Shown here in pieces: positions 9,454-17,638 of a DNA stretch of 64,000 nucleotides. Position 1 is the stretch's first letter. Every line of letters starts with the position of its first letter. A program made the position numbers and the translations under genes. The notes beneath the pieces were generated by a model, which worked only from the letters and a program-made list of their open reading frames with translations, had not been told where the DNA came from and made no database searches. Source of the DNA: Streptomyces sp. NBC_01142 (lineage in GTDB: Bacteria > Actinomycetota > Actinomycetes > Streptomycetales > Streptomycetaceae); the NCBI RefSeq assembly GCF_026341125.1, contig NZ_JAPEOR010000002.1, positions 992,001-1,056,000 of the forward strand, in the 5' to 3' direction.

Positions 9454-10482
9454 TCAGCCGAAGAAGACGCCGACCTCCTCGTACAGCTTGGGGTCGACCG
9501 TCTTCAGCCTGGCCGTCGCCTCGGCGATCGGTACACGCACGATGTCGGTGCCCTGCAGCGCGACCATCTTGCCGAAGTCCCCGTCCCGCACCGCGTCGAT
9601 CGCATGCAGCCCGAAGCGGGTGGCCAGCCAGCGGTCGAAGGCACTCGGAGTGCCGCCGCGCTGGACATGGCCGAGCACAGTGGTGCGGGCCTCCTTGCCC
9701 GTACGCCTCTCGATCTCCTTGGCCAGCCACTCGCCGACGCCGGAGAGCCGGACATGACCGAAGGAGTCGAGCGTGCCGTCCTTGAGGACCGCCTCGCCGT
9801 CCTTGGGCATGGCCCCCTCTGCGACCACGACGATCGGTGCGTAGCTCGCCCTGAAGCGCGAGGTCACCCAGGCGCAGACCTGGTCGACGTCGAAGCGCTG
9901 CTCGGGAATGAGGATGACATTGGCACCGCCGGCCAGCCCCGAGTGGAGAGCGATCCAGCCCGCATGACGCCCCATCACCTCCACGACCAGAACACGCATA
10001 TGCGATTCGGCGGTGGTGTGCAGCCGGTCGATCGCCTCGGTCGCGATGCCCACCGCCGTGTCGAAGCCGAAGGTGTAGTCGGTGGCGGACAGGTCGTTGT
10101 CGATGGTCTTGGGCACGCCGACGCAGTTGACGCCGTACTCGTCGTGCATCCGCGCGGCGACGCCGAGGGTGTCCTCGCCGCCGATCGTGATCAGCGCGTC
10201 CACCTCGTGCTTGGCGAGGTTCTCCTTGATCCGGTGGATGCCGTTCTCTTCTTTGAAGGGGTTGGTGCGCGAAGAGCCGAGGATGGTGCCGCCGCGGGGC
10301 AGGATGCCGCGGACGGCCGAGATGTCGAGTGGAACCGTGTCGCCTTCGAGAGGTCCGCGCCAGCCGTCGCGGTAGCCGACGAAGTCGTACGCGTACTCCT
10401 GCACGCCCTTGCGGACGACGCCGCGGATGACCGCATTGAGGCCGGGGCAGTCGCCGCCCCCGGTCAGTACTCCTACGCGCAT
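9454..10482 (-). CDS. pfkA: 6-phosphofructokinase (possibly PPi-type)
   Basis: A 341-residue group III phosphofructokinase that phosphorylates fructose 6-phosphate in glycolysis. Seen: GVLTGGGDCPGLNA, RGGTILGSSRTNP, IGGEDTLG (101-108), VPKTIDNDL (123-131), EVMGRHAGW and GHVQRGGTPS. The two specificity positions are Asp104 in GGED and Lys125 in PKTIDND. In this family Gly at the first usually marks ATP use, while Asp plus Lys marks pyrophosphate use. This copy therefore carries a PPi-like signature, and the phosphoryl donor needs testing. GAAGGG precedes ATG 10482. It is transcribed singly, upstream of macR on the same strand with its own start region. Confidence 0.9.
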   Translation of the reverse strand: MRVGVLTGGGDCPGLNAVIRGVVRKGVQEYAYDFVGYRDGWRGPLEGDTVPLDISAVRGILPRGGTILGSSRTNPFKEENGIHRIKENLAKHEVDALITIGGEDTLGVAARMHDEYGVNCVGVPKTIDNDLSATDYTFGFDTAVGIATEAIDRLHTTAESHMRVLVVEVMGRHAGWIALHSGLAGGANVILIPEQRFDVDQVCAWVTSRFRASYAPIVVVAEGAMPKDGEAVLKDGTLDSFGHVRLSGVGEWLAKEIERRTGKEARTTVLGHVQRGGTPSAFDRWLATRFGLHAIDAVRDGDFGKMVALQGTDIVRVPIAEATARLKTVDPKLYEEVGVFFG

Positions 10483-10626
10483 GGAAATTCCCTTCGCCTG
10501 GTGGGCCCTATGACCGCCACGCTAATGGTGATCCAGGTCACTCAGGGATGGGACGAATGGTCAATTTCTACGTGTCATACGGAGGTTGACCCTCGCCATT
10601 CACCCGTACGAGTAGGGGGGTGGGGC

Positions 10627-11373
10627 TTACGCATCGTCGAGGCCGCGCTCGATGGCGTACCGCACGAGCTCCACGCGGTTGTGCAGTTGGAGCTTTCCGA
10701 GGGTGTTCTGGACGTGGTTCTGGACGGTGCGGTGAGAGATGACCAGACGCTCGGCGATCTGCTTGTACGAGAGCCCCTTGGCGACCAGCCGCAGCACCTC
10801 GGTCTCCCGGTCGGTCAGCTGAGGGGCTTTCGGCCCGTCGCCGCCGGGCGAGGGGGCGGGCTCGGAGGCGAGCCTGCGGTACTCACCGAGGACCAGGCCG
10901 GCGAGGCCCGGGGTGAAGACCGGGTCGCCGACGGCGGTGCGCCGCACGGCGTCGGTCAGCTCCTCCGTGCTTGCCGACTTGAGCAGATAGCCGGTCGCAC
11001 CGGACTTCACCGCCTCCAGGACATCCGCGTGCTCGCCGCTGGCGGACAGGACCAGGACCCGCAGCGCGGGGTCGGAACCGACGAGTTCCTTGCACACCTG
11101 GACGCCCGGTATCCCGGGGAGATTGAGATCGAGGACGAGCACATGGGGTGCGACGGCCGTGGCGCGCCGCACGGCCTGCGGTCCGTCGCCCGCCGTCGCC
11201 ACCACGTCGAAGCCGGCCGCGGCCAGATCGCGGGCGACCGCGTCCCGCCACATCGGATGGTCGTCGACGACCATCACCTTGATCGCCTGTCGCTCCGCCT
11301 GCTGATCCGTCTTCGGGGCCGTGTTCGCGTCCGTGTTCGGGACGGTCTTGGAGTCCATCTGCTGGTCCGTCAT
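10627..11373 (-). CDS. macR: Response regulator MacR (NarL/LuxR family)
   Basis: The product is 248 residues. A charged 30-residue N-terminal extension precedes a receiver domain with acidic Asp37/Asp38, phospho-acceptor Asp82 (LVLDLNLPG) and the conserved Lys in YLLKSAS. A LuxR-type helix-turn-helix (about 180-245) contains LTDRETEVLRLVAKGLSYKQIA. The gene overlaps the sensor kinase gene by 4 bases (ATGA). From memory of gene order and family, this pair corresponds to MacRS of S. coelicolor, a regulator of morphogenic membrane protein genes. That link is by synteny, not by alignment. Confidence 0.88.
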   Translation of the reverse strand: MTDQQMDSKTVPNTDANTAPKTDQQAERQAIKVMVVDDHPMWRDAVARDLAAAGFDVVATAGDGPQAVRRATAVAPHVLVLDLNLPGIPGVQVCKELVGSDPALRVLVLSASGEHADVLEAVKSGATGYLLKSASTEELTDAVRRTAVGDPVFTPGLAGLVLGEYRRLASEPAPSPGGDGPKAPQLTDRETEVLRLVAKGLSYKQIAERLVISHRTVQNHVQNTLGKLQLHNRVELVRYAIERGLDDA

Positions 11374-12581
11374 TTCTCTGTCTTCCCCCGTGGAACTTGC
11401 AATTCGACTTCTGTGCCCTGGCCCGGCACCGAGATCAACTCGGCCGTGCCGCCCAGTTCCCGCAGCCGCCCGCGGATCGAGAGGGCGACACCCAGCCGCC
11501 CCTCGCCCTCGGCCTGAACGAGCCTGCCCTCCGGGATACCGGGGCCGTCGTCCCGTACCGTCACGATCACCTCGTCCGGCCAGTCCTCGACCAGGATCCA
11601 GGCCTGGGCATCCTCCCCCGCATGTCTGCGGACGTTGTCCAGGGCGGCACTGACAGCGGCTGCCAGCTCGGTCGCCGCGGGCGGCTCCAGCAGCACCGGA
11701 GCGCCCGGCTCGGAGAGCGTCACCCTCGCCCCGGCGTGCGGGGCGAGCAGCGACCGCAGATCGTACAGCCCGGGCTCGTGGGACGGTTCGTCGTCGACAT
11801 CGACGGTACGGACCACGGCGCCCAGGGAGGCGTCCTCCGAGGCGCGGGTGGCGGGCACCAGGCCGCTGGAGACCAGGGTGCGCAGCGCGACCTCCTGCTC
11901 CCCCGCCATCCGGCCGAGTTCGGCGGCCTCACCGCCCAGTGCCGTACCGCGCCGCTGCACCATCGCCAGCACCTGAAGCACGCTGTCGTGGATGTCGCGG
12001 GCCAGCCGCTCCCGTTCCCGGGTCGCCGCCTCGATCTCCAGGGCGCGGGCGAGGGTGCGCTCGGAGGCGCGGGCGACCTCGACGACATAGCCGATGGCAA
12101 TGGAGGCGACCCAGACCAGCAGGACGTTGTGGAAGGTGTCCCGGCTGGGTTCGCCGCGCTCGACGATATTGGCGACGGCGACGAAGGAGGACGCGAAACC
12201 CGCCCAGCGCCAGCCGCCCTTGATGGCGTACGCGAGGACGGATCCCGCGGTCCAGATCGTCGGCAGGGTGGGGCCGTCCTGCGTCTGTGCCTGGGCGTCG
12301 GCGAGCGGGGTGAGCAGAATGCCGGTGAGGGCGATGGTGAGATCGGCGACCAGGAAGCCTTTGGTGCAGCGGGCGGCGCCGGTCACCCTGGGGAGCGTGA
12401 CCAGCGTCCAGACCGTCATCACCGCGAGGAAGCCGACCGCCACCCAGGGGCGCTCGAACTGACCGCGGGTGAAGACGAAGAGAAGCACTGCGTAGACCAT
12501 GGTCAGTACGCGGTAGGCGGTCAGCGCGCGCCACAGCGGCTGCTCGACCGACATCCGCACGACACGCTCGCGCTTGGCCAT
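11370..12581 (-). CDS. macS: Sensor histidine kinase MacS (DUF5931 type)
   Basis: A 403-residue membrane kinase. Six hydrophobic segments fill the first 175 residues (for example VLTMVYAVLLFVFT and VLLVWVASIAIGYVV). The HisKA_3 helix follows with the phospho-acceptor near His198 (RLARDIHDSVLQV), then an HATPase domain with ALDNVRRHA and VRDDGPGIPEGR. ATG 12581 is chosen because GGGGGAA lies just upstream. The stop overlaps the macR start, so the pair is translationally coupled. The signal sensed is unknown. Confidence 0.88.
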   Translation of the reverse strand: MAKRERVVRMSVEQPLWRALTAYRVLTMVYAVLLFVFTRGQFERPWVAVGFLAVMTVWTLVTLPRVTGAARCTKGFLVADLTIALTGILLTPLADAQAQTQDGPTLPTIWTAGSVLAYAIKGGWRWAGFASSFVAVANIVERGEPSRDTFHNVLLVWVASIAIGYVVEVARASERTLARALEIEAATRERERLARDIHDSVLQVLAMVQRRGTALGGEAAELGRMAGEQEVALRTLVSSGLVPATRASEDASLGAVVRTVDVDDEPSHEPGLYDLRSLLAPHAGARVTLSEPGAPVLLEPPAATELAAAVSAALDNVRRHAGEDAQAWILVEDWPDEVIVTVRDDGPGIPEGRLVQAEGEGRLGVALSIRGRLRELGGTAELISVPGQGTEVELQVPRGKTEK

Positions 12582-12668
12582 TTCCCCCACCCCGGGACGG
12601 ACGACGCCGCCAGGGGGCGTCTTTCGGATCTTGCCGGGCTCGATCCGGCCTGATCCGAGAGACACCCG

Positions 12669-13451
12669 CTAGGCGGCCGGTCGCTGCGTCTTGTCTGCCT
12701 TGCTCGCCTTGTCGGCCTTGCTCGCCTTGTCGGCCTCCGCCTTCGCGGCTGCCTTCTCGGCCTTCTCCGCGTCCGCGATCTGGCGCTTGGCCGCGGCCGC
12801 GTAGATGTCGACGTACTCCTGGCCGGACAGCTTCATGATTTCGTACATGACCTCGTCGGTCACCGAGCGCAGGATGAAGCGGTCGCCCTCCATGCCGTGG
12901 TAGCGGCTGAAGTCGAGCGGCTTGCCGATCCTGATCCCCGGGCGCATCAGCTTGGGGACGACCTTGCCGGGCGGCTGGATCTTCTCGGTGTCGATCATCG
13001 CGACCGGGATGACGGGAGCGCCGGTGGCGAGCGCCACGCGCGCGAGGCCGCCCGGCTTGCCCCGGTAGAGACGGCCGTCCGGGGAGCGGGTGCCCTCCGG
13101 GTAGATACCGAAGAGACCTCCGCCCTCGATGACCTCTATGCCGGCCTTGATCGCCGCCTCACCCGCGCCGCGGGCGCCCGAGCGGTCCACGGGGAGCTGT
13201 CCGACACCCTTGAAGAAGGCCGCGGTGAGTTTGCCCTTCACCCCGGGCGAGGTGAAGTACTCCGCCTTGGCGATGAAGGTGACCTTGCGGTCGAGGACCG
13301 CGGGGAGGAAGAACGAGTCCGAGAAGGACAGGTGGTTGCTCGCGAGGATCGCCGGCCCCTCGGCGGGAATGTTCTCGAGGCCCTCCACCCAGGGCCTGAA
13401 GGCAAGCTTCAGCGAACCTCCGATGGAGAACTTCATTGCGCCGTAGATCAA
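12669..13451 (-). CDS. 1-acylglycerol-3-phosphate acyltransferase (PlsC family)
   Basis: A 260-residue phospholipid acyltransferase. It has the catalytic NHLSFSDS (HX4D), FIAKAEYF, IYPEGTRSPDG and a VIPVAMID strand. The C-terminus is a low-complexity tail of KASKAD repeats with Ala/Lys, probably a flexible or amphipathic extension. Such enzymes add the second acyl chain to lysophosphatidic acid at the membrane. TTG 13451 is chosen because a perfect AGGAGG sits 8 bases before it, whereas the next in-frame ATG at 13436 would be too far from any Shine-Dalgarno. The gene is followed 88 bases on by macS on the same strand. Confidence 0.85.
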   Translation of the reverse strand: MIYGAMKFSIGGSLKLAFRPWVEGLENIPAEGPAILASNHLSFSDSFFLPAVLDRKVTFIAKAEYFTSPGVKGKLTAAFFKGVGQLPVDRSGARGAGEAAIKAGIEVIEGGGLFGIYPEGTRSPDGRLYRGKPGGLARVALATGAPVIPVAMIDTEKIQPPGKVVPKLMRPGIRIGKPLDFSRYHGMEGDRFILRSVTDEVMYEIMKLSGQEYVDIYAAAAKRQIADAEKAEKAAAKAEADKASKADKASKADKTQRPAA

Positions 13452-13605
13452 CTCGAATGCCTCCTGTGTGCTGTCGAACAGACCTTAACCCGTGGGGGGC
13501 CCGCACTCCCCGCGCTGGGGGCCCTACGGACCTGGTCGGTGTCAGTCCGGTCGCGTACGGTGAAGTACACCCTTCGAGCGTCATGAAAAGAACAGGAGAC
13601 CCCTG

Positions 13606-14385
13606 GTGCCGGTCCTTCCTGGAGCCGAGCCGTACCGCCATGAAGGCGGAGAGGTCGGCGTCCTTCTTTGTCACGGATTCACCGGCTCCCCTCAGTCGCT
13701 GCGCCCCTGGGCCGAGTATCTGGCGGAGCGCGGGCTGACGGTGTCTCTGCCCCTGCTTCCCGGACACGGCACGCGCTGGCAGGACATGCAGGTCACCGGC
13801 TGGCAGGACTGGTACGCCGAGGTGGACCGCGAGCTGCGCGCCCTGCTCGACCGCTGCAGCCAGGTCTTCGTCTTCGGGCTCTCGATGGGCGGGGCGCTCA
13901 CGCTGCGGCTTGCCGCCAAGCACGGGGATTCGATCAGCGGAATCGTCCTGGTGAACCCGGCGAACAAGGTGCACGGCCTGGCGGCGCACGCCCTGCCGGT
14001 CGTCCGCCACTTCGTCCCGACGTCCAAGGGGCTGGTGAGCGACATCGCCAAGGAGGGCTCCGAGGAGGTCGGGTACGAGCGGGTGCCACTGCACGCCGCG
14101 CACTCCCTGCGGCAGTTCCTCCGGCTCGTGGACGGCGCCCTGCCGCAGGTCACGCAGCCGATGGTGCTGCTGCACAGCCCGCAGGACCATGTGGTGCCGC
14201 CCGCCGACTCGGCCCGGATCCTCAGCCGGGTCTCCTCGACGGATGTTTCCGAGCTCCTGCTGGAACAGAGCTACCACGTGGCGACGTTGGACCTCGATGC
14301 GGAGCGGATTTTCGAGGAGAGTTACGCGTTCATCGGCCGGCTCGCTCCGAGTATCGGGAAGAAGGGGAGCACGACCGGTGGCTGA
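13606..14385 (+). CDS. Alpha/beta-hydrolase, carboxylesterase/monoglyceride lipase type
   Basis: A 259-residue serine hydrolase. The oxyanion segment LLCHGFTGSPQS is near residue 25, the nucleophile elbow GLSMGG near 95, an acidic residue lies in SPQDHVVP, and the catalytic His is in SYHVATLD near 225. The layout resembles Est30-like carboxylesterases and monoacylglycerol lipases that release short or medium acyl chains. GTG 13606 has CAGGAG 9 bases upstream. Its 3' end overlaps the next gene by 8 bases. The neighbouring acyltransferase on the other strand hints at lipid turnover, but the substrate is not evident. Confidence 0.82.
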   Translation: MPVLPGAEPYRHEGGEVGVLLCHGFTGSPQSLRPWAEYLAERGLTVSLPLLPGHGTRWQDMQVTGWQDWYAEVDRELRALLDRCSQVFVFGLSMGGALTLRLAAKHGDSISGIVLVNPANKVHGLAAHALPVVRHFVPTSKGLVSDIAKEGSEEVGYERVPLHAAHSLRQFLRLVDGALPQVTQPMVLLHSPQDHVVPPADSARILSRVSSTDVSELLLEQSYHVATLDLDAERIFEESYAFIGRLAPSIGKKGSTTGG

Positions 14386-15019
14386 GCAGCATGATGCGGA
14401 CCGCGAGCCGCAGCCGATCGACGAGGAGGCCGCCTGGGCGGCCATCGTCGCGGGGTACGGCGACGAGCCGGCGGACCCGCCGGGGGCGAAGCCGTTCAAG
14501 TCGGTGGAGGATCTCGCCCTGCTCGAGGGCGATCTGAACGAGACCCCGAAGGGCAGGGCCCGGAGGGACAAGACCCCCGAGGCGGAGCCCGAGCCCGAAC
14601 CGGATTCCGCGGCGGATACGGATGCGGATACGGATGCGGATACGGATGCGGATACGGATGCGAGCAAGCCCGCGCTGGGCAGCTCCATCACCTTCGCGCC
14701 CGGGGTCGGCGGCCCGCGGGACTACCAGGTGGCAGAGCCCAAGGACGAGGACCTCGACGAGAGCGACGAGGGCCACTTCGTACCGCCCGAGCCGCCGCCG
14801 CTGCCCGAGGCCGACGTCACCGCCAAGTTCGCCTGGCTGGGGGTCATCGGCGGCCCGGTTCTGATGCTGATCGCGGTGCTGCTGCAGTGGGACATGACGT
14901 GGTGGCTGACCACGCTGTGCGTGGGCGGCTTCCTGGGCGGCTTTGTCACCCTGGTGGCCAGGATGTCGCACGGCGACGACGACGAGGACGACGACCCGGG
15001 CCGCGGCGCGGTCGTCTAG
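14378..15019 (+). CDS. Acidic membrane protein with Asp-Ala-Asp-Thr repeats
   Basis: A 213-residue protein of unknown function. The first 140 residues are highly acidic and Pro-rich, and contain a perfect four-fold DADT repeat (about residues 79-94) encoded by a 12-bp DNA tandem repeat. Two adjoining transmembrane helices (about 153-172 and 176-195) form a hairpin, and the C-terminus is again acidic (DDDEDDD). GTG 14378 overlaps the esterase stop by 8 bases, so the two are coupled. No catalytic motif is visible. Streptomyces homologues are annotated only as membrane proteins, as far as I recall. Confidence 0.72.
   Translation: MAEQHDADREPQPIDEEAAWAAIVAGYGDEPADPPGAKPFKSVEDLALLEGDLNETPKGRARRDKTPEAEPEPEPDSAADTDADTDADTDADTDASKPALGSSITFAPGVGGPRDYQVAEPKDEDLDESDEGHFVPPEPPPLPEADVTAKFAWLGVIGGPVLMLIAVLLQWDMTWWLTTLCVGGFLGGFVTLVARMSHGDDDEDDDPGRGAVV
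14612..14659 (+). repeat. 12-bp in-frame tandem repeat (4 copies)
   Basis: GCGGATACGGAT is repeated four times without change inside the acidic membrane protein gene, encoding ADTD-phase repeats. The exact identity suggests recent slippage and likely copy-number variation between strains. Confidence 0.9.
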
Positions 15020-15099
15020 ACACGCCGGACCGCCGGACCACGGGCACGGTCGTCCAGGCACGCCGGACCACGGGCACGGTCGTCCAGGCACGCCGGGCC
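15005..15099. repeat. Tandem repeat spanning the stop of the acidic membrane protein gene
   Basis: The gene end GGCGCGGTCGTCTAGACACG is followed by two further copies of the same segment, with GGCACGGTCGTCCAGGCACG centred near 15050 and 15080, spaced 30 bp apart. The downstream copies read CAG where the gene has its TAG stop. Confidence 0.8.
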
Positions 15100-15169
15100 C
15101 CGCCGGGAGTCCCGGCGCCGCCGACCCTGCTCAGCCCGCCGGCCCTGCTCAGCCCGCCGGGTCACCGGT

Positions 15170-15225
15170 GCCGTCGGTACCGGAAGGTGGTCCGCGGCCG
15201 CGCGCAGGAGGGTTCCGGCTGATGA
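15170..15225. repeat. Degenerate duplicate of the adjacent EEP gene 3' end
   Basis: ACCGGAAGGTGGTCCGCGGC and the following CGCGCAGG near 15179-15206 repeat, with one difference, the coding sequence at about 15333-15362 in the EEP gene. Flanking CAGCCCGCCGG also recurs. This untranslated stretch looks like a decayed copy of the gene's last codons. Confidence 0.6.
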
Positions 15226-15301
15226 CGCCCTCGCACCGCCCGGTGCCGGGCGCCGCACGGGCTTCGGCCGGCTGCACCGGACGCCGTCCGCCGGCTCTGG
15301 T

Positions 15302-16054
15302 TCAGCCCGCCGGGACCCGCAGCGCCGCCAGGACCGGAAGGTGGTCCGTGGCCGCGCGCAGGTCCGCCCGGGTGATGCCCGGGAGGTCCAACGGCACGCC
15401 GCAGCCCAGCACTTCGACGCCTGCCGTCGCGAAGATCGCGTCGATCCGCTGGTGCGGGTCGTCGGGGGTCGAGGTGTGTTCACCGCCCCACGGCGCGACC
15501 GCCCACCCGTCCTGGAGCGCCCCCGCCAGTCTGCGGAAGGTCCGCCCGCTGGGCCGGTCGTTGAGGTCGCCGGCCGCGATCGCGTGCGGCACGTCCATCG
15601 CGTCCAGCCTCTCCAGCAGCATCCCGGCCTGCGCGTAACGCTCGTCGGTCTGCAGGCTCAGATGGCAGCTGAGCAGCCCGATCCGGGCGCCCCCGATGCG
15701 TACGACCGCCGTGGCGAAGCCACGCCGGTGCAGGCCGGGAGTGAGCGGCAGCAGCACGTCCTCCGTGCGTTCCACGGTGGCGCGGAGCGAGCAGAGCAGC
15801 AGCGGCCCCGTCGCGGTGGCGCCCCCGGTCAGCATCACAAGATCGCTCTTGGCAGCGAGCCGGGCCGCGTGTTTGCGCCAGCGGAAGAAGCGCGGCGCCT
15901 CCTGGATGAACACCAGATCGGGCGCGCAGGCGCGGATCACCCGGGCCAGCGCGTCCTCGTCGTCGCGCATCGAGCGGATGTTGTAGCTCAGCACCCGGAT
16001 CACGGCCGAACCGTCCGGCTCGGTACGGGAGTTGGGAAGCTCGGTGATCGACAT
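15302..16054 (-). CDS. Endonuclease/exonuclease/phosphatase (EEP) family protein
   Basis: A 250-residue EEP fold. Motifs in order: VLSYNIRSMRDD (metal-site Asn), DLVFIQEAP (metal-ligand Glu), SCHLSLQTDER, AIAAGDLNDRPSG (catalytic Asp and Asn), RIDAIF and ATDHLPVLAAL with the terminal DH pair. The full set of catalytic residues argues for an active phosphodiesterase or phosphatase; the substrate could be nucleic acid, phosphoinositide or a soluble ester. ATG 16054 is chosen because TATGTT lies 7 bases upstream as a leaderless -10 box. Longer starts at 16060 or 16066 would run into the glkA terminator stem. Confidence 0.82.
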   Translation of the reverse strand: MSITELPNSRTEPDGSAVIRVLSYNIRSMRDDEDALARVIRACAPDLVFIQEAPRFFRWRKHAARLAAKSDLVMLTGGATATGPLLLCSLRATVERTEDVLLPLTPGLHRRGFATAVVRIGGARIGLLSCHLSLQTDERYAQAGMLLERLDAMDVPHAIAAGDLNDRPSGRTFRRLAGALQDGWAVAPWGGEHTSTPDDPHQRIDAIFATAGVEVLGCGVPLDLPGITRADLRAATDHLPVLAALRVPAG

Positions 16055-16065
16055 GCGCATCAACA

Positions 16066-16114
16066 TACGACAGGGCCCGCCACATCCTCGGCGGACGCGG
16101 CGGGCCCTGTCGTA
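16066..16114 (-). terminator. glkA terminator
   Basis: A perfect 16-bp stem, arms 16066-16081 and 16099-16114, closes a 17-base loop 11 bases after the glkA stop. Its distal arm ends inside the -10 box of the leaderless EEP gene downstream, so termination and the next promoter are abutted. Confidence 0.8.
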
Positions 16115-16124
16115 CGTACGGGTG

Positions 16125-17066
16125 TCAGCCCTGGCGCGCCAGGTCCGCCGCGCCCACCAGACCGGCCTTGCCGCCCAGTTGGGCCGCCAGCACCTGGGCG
16201 TGCGGGCGCCACTGGCCGCCGATCAGCCAGCGGCGGAAGGACTTGCGGATCGGGTCGAGGACCAGCTCGCCCTCGTCCGAGACCCCGCCGCCGACGATGA
16301 ACGCCGACGGGTCGAAGAGCGAGGCCAGATCGGCCAGGCCAGCGCCCGCCCAGCGGGCCAGCTCGCGGAAGGAGTCGACCGCGACCGGGTCGCCCTGCCG
16401 GGCGGCCGCGCTGATGTGCTTGCCCTCGATGCCGCTGACCGTGCCGTCGCCCAGGCCCAGCAGAACCGCGGCGTTCTCCGGGGTGGCGTTGGCGCGCTGC
16501 TTCGCGTAACGGACGAGGGCGCGCCCGGAGGCGTACTGCTCCCAGCAGCCCTGGCTGCCGCAGCCGCACTGCAGACCGTCCGGGACCACACGGATGTGGC
16601 CGAACTCCGCCGCCACGCCGAAGCGTCCGCGGCGCAGCTTGTTGCCGATGATGATGCCGCCACCGAGCCCGGTGCCGAGGGTGATGCAGATGACGTCTTC
16701 GTGACCCTGGCCCGCACCGAAGCGGTACTCGCCCCAGGCTGCCGCGTTGGCGTCGTTCTCGACGACGACCGGAAGACCGATGCGCTGCTCGACCTTGTCC
16801 TTCAGCGGCTCGTGGCGCCAGTCGATGTTCGGCGCGAACAGGACAGTGGCGCGCTTGTCGTCGACGTATCCGGCGGCACCGATGCCGACGGCCTCGATGT
16901 CGTGTCCCGTGCCGGCTCCGGCGACGGCCGCGCAGATCGCGTCGACGATGCCTTCGGGGGTCGACGGGGTCGGCACCTTGTGCGTCTCGAGAATGGTGCC
17001 CTCTTCGTCGACCACGCCCGCCGCGATCTTCGTGCCGCCGATATCGACGCCGATGGTGAGTCCCAT
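16125..17066 (-). CDS. glkA: ROK-family glucokinase
   Basis: A 313-residue ROK glucokinase. Seen: phosphate motif GVDIGGTKIAAG (5-16), VENDANAAAWGEY with the catalytic Asp, TLGTGLGGGII, the ROK zinc motif CGCGSQGCWE (about 166-175) and the adenosine motif FIVGGGVSDEGE. It phosphorylates glucose to glucose 6-phosphate. In Streptomyces GlkA is also central to carbon catabolite repression. GAGGGA precedes ATG 17066. Clustered regionally with phosphofructokinase, it fits upper glycolysis. A strong terminator follows, so it forms its own 3' end. Confidence 0.94.
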   Translation of the reverse strand: MGLTIGVDIGGTKIAAGVVDEEGTILETHKVPTPSTPEGIVDAICAAVAGAGTGHDIEAVGIGAAGYVDDKRATVLFAPNIDWRHEPLKDKVEQRIGLPVVVENDANAAAWGEYRFGAGQGHEDVICITLGTGLGGGIIIGNKLRRGRFGVAAEFGHIRVVPDGLQCGCGSQGCWEQYASGRALVRYAKQRANATPENAAVLLGLGDGTVSGIEGKHISAAARQGDPVAVDSFRELARWAGAGLADLASLFDPSAFIVGGGVSDEGELVLDPIRKSFRRWLIGGQWRPHAQVLAAQLGGKAGLVGAADLARQG

Positions 17067-17132
17067 GTGTCCCTCAGTTTTCGGTCGAGCCCCGCTACGG
17101 CCAACCGTACCCGAGGGCGGGCACGGGCCTGG

Positions 17133-17573
17133 TCAGTCCAGGTCGATGTGCTCGCTCGCCCCGGGACCCTCGTCACGCGGGTCCGTGGCGTCCTTGGAGT
17201 CGGCCGGCCCCTGGGTCCAGCGTCGCTCATGGCCCTCGACTGCGGATCGATAGGCGGCCAGCAGTTCGCCGCCCGCGGCCGCGAGATGGTCGAAGATCTC
17301 GGGGTTGCGTTCGATGACCGGCTCGACGGCGGACTTCGCCTGGTACACCAGGTGCTGTACGGCGTTCTGCGCGGCCATGCCCGGCATCGACGACTGGAAC
17401 GCGGTGACCTTCTCGGCGACCACGTCGAAGAGCCGGCGCAACTCCTCGGCGGCGGAGCCGGGCTCCGCGGCGTACTGGGCGCGGCGGCGGGCCTTCTCCG
17501 CGTCCAGGTCCTCGGCGCATGCCTTGGCCCAGGCGTCGGAATCGACGGTGGGACGCTCGGTGGCATCGCTCAT
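17133..17573 (-). CDS. DUF5304-like small acidic protein
   Basis: A 146-residue soluble protein. Helical segments fill residues 10-115 (for example AWAKACAEDLDAEKARRRAQ and AEELRRLFDVVAEKVTAF), and a charged, disordered tail ends in ASEHIDLD. It has no signal peptide or membrane span. It appears to match DUF5304, an actinobacterial family of unknown function. AGGAG lies 6 bases before ATG 17573. It follows an ArsA-like gene on the same strand and precedes glkA by 66 bases, so an operon ArsA-like/DUF5304/glkA is possible. Confidence 0.7.
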   Translation of the reverse strand: MSDATERPTVDSDAWAKACAEDLDAEKARRRAQYAAEPGSAAEELRRLFDVVAEKVTAFQSSMPGMAAQNAVQHLVYQAKSAVEPVIERNPEIFDHLAAAGGELLAAYRSAVEGHERRWTQGPADSKDATDPRDEGPGASEHIDLD

Positions 17574-17638
17574 GGCGTACTCCTGCGGCAGGACTGAGGG
17601 TTTGTACCCTCGACGTTACCCGAACGGGGACTGAGCGT

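Noticed and set aside
9367..11517. Long plus-strand frame across pfkA and macR
   Set aside because: It runs antisense to two well-supported genes and shows only low-complexity Arg/Gly/Ala-rich sequence.
16055..16066. Start codons of the EEP gene at 16060 or 16066
   Set aside because: They overlap the glkA terminator and the TATGTT box; ATG 16054 gives the standard leaderless spacing.
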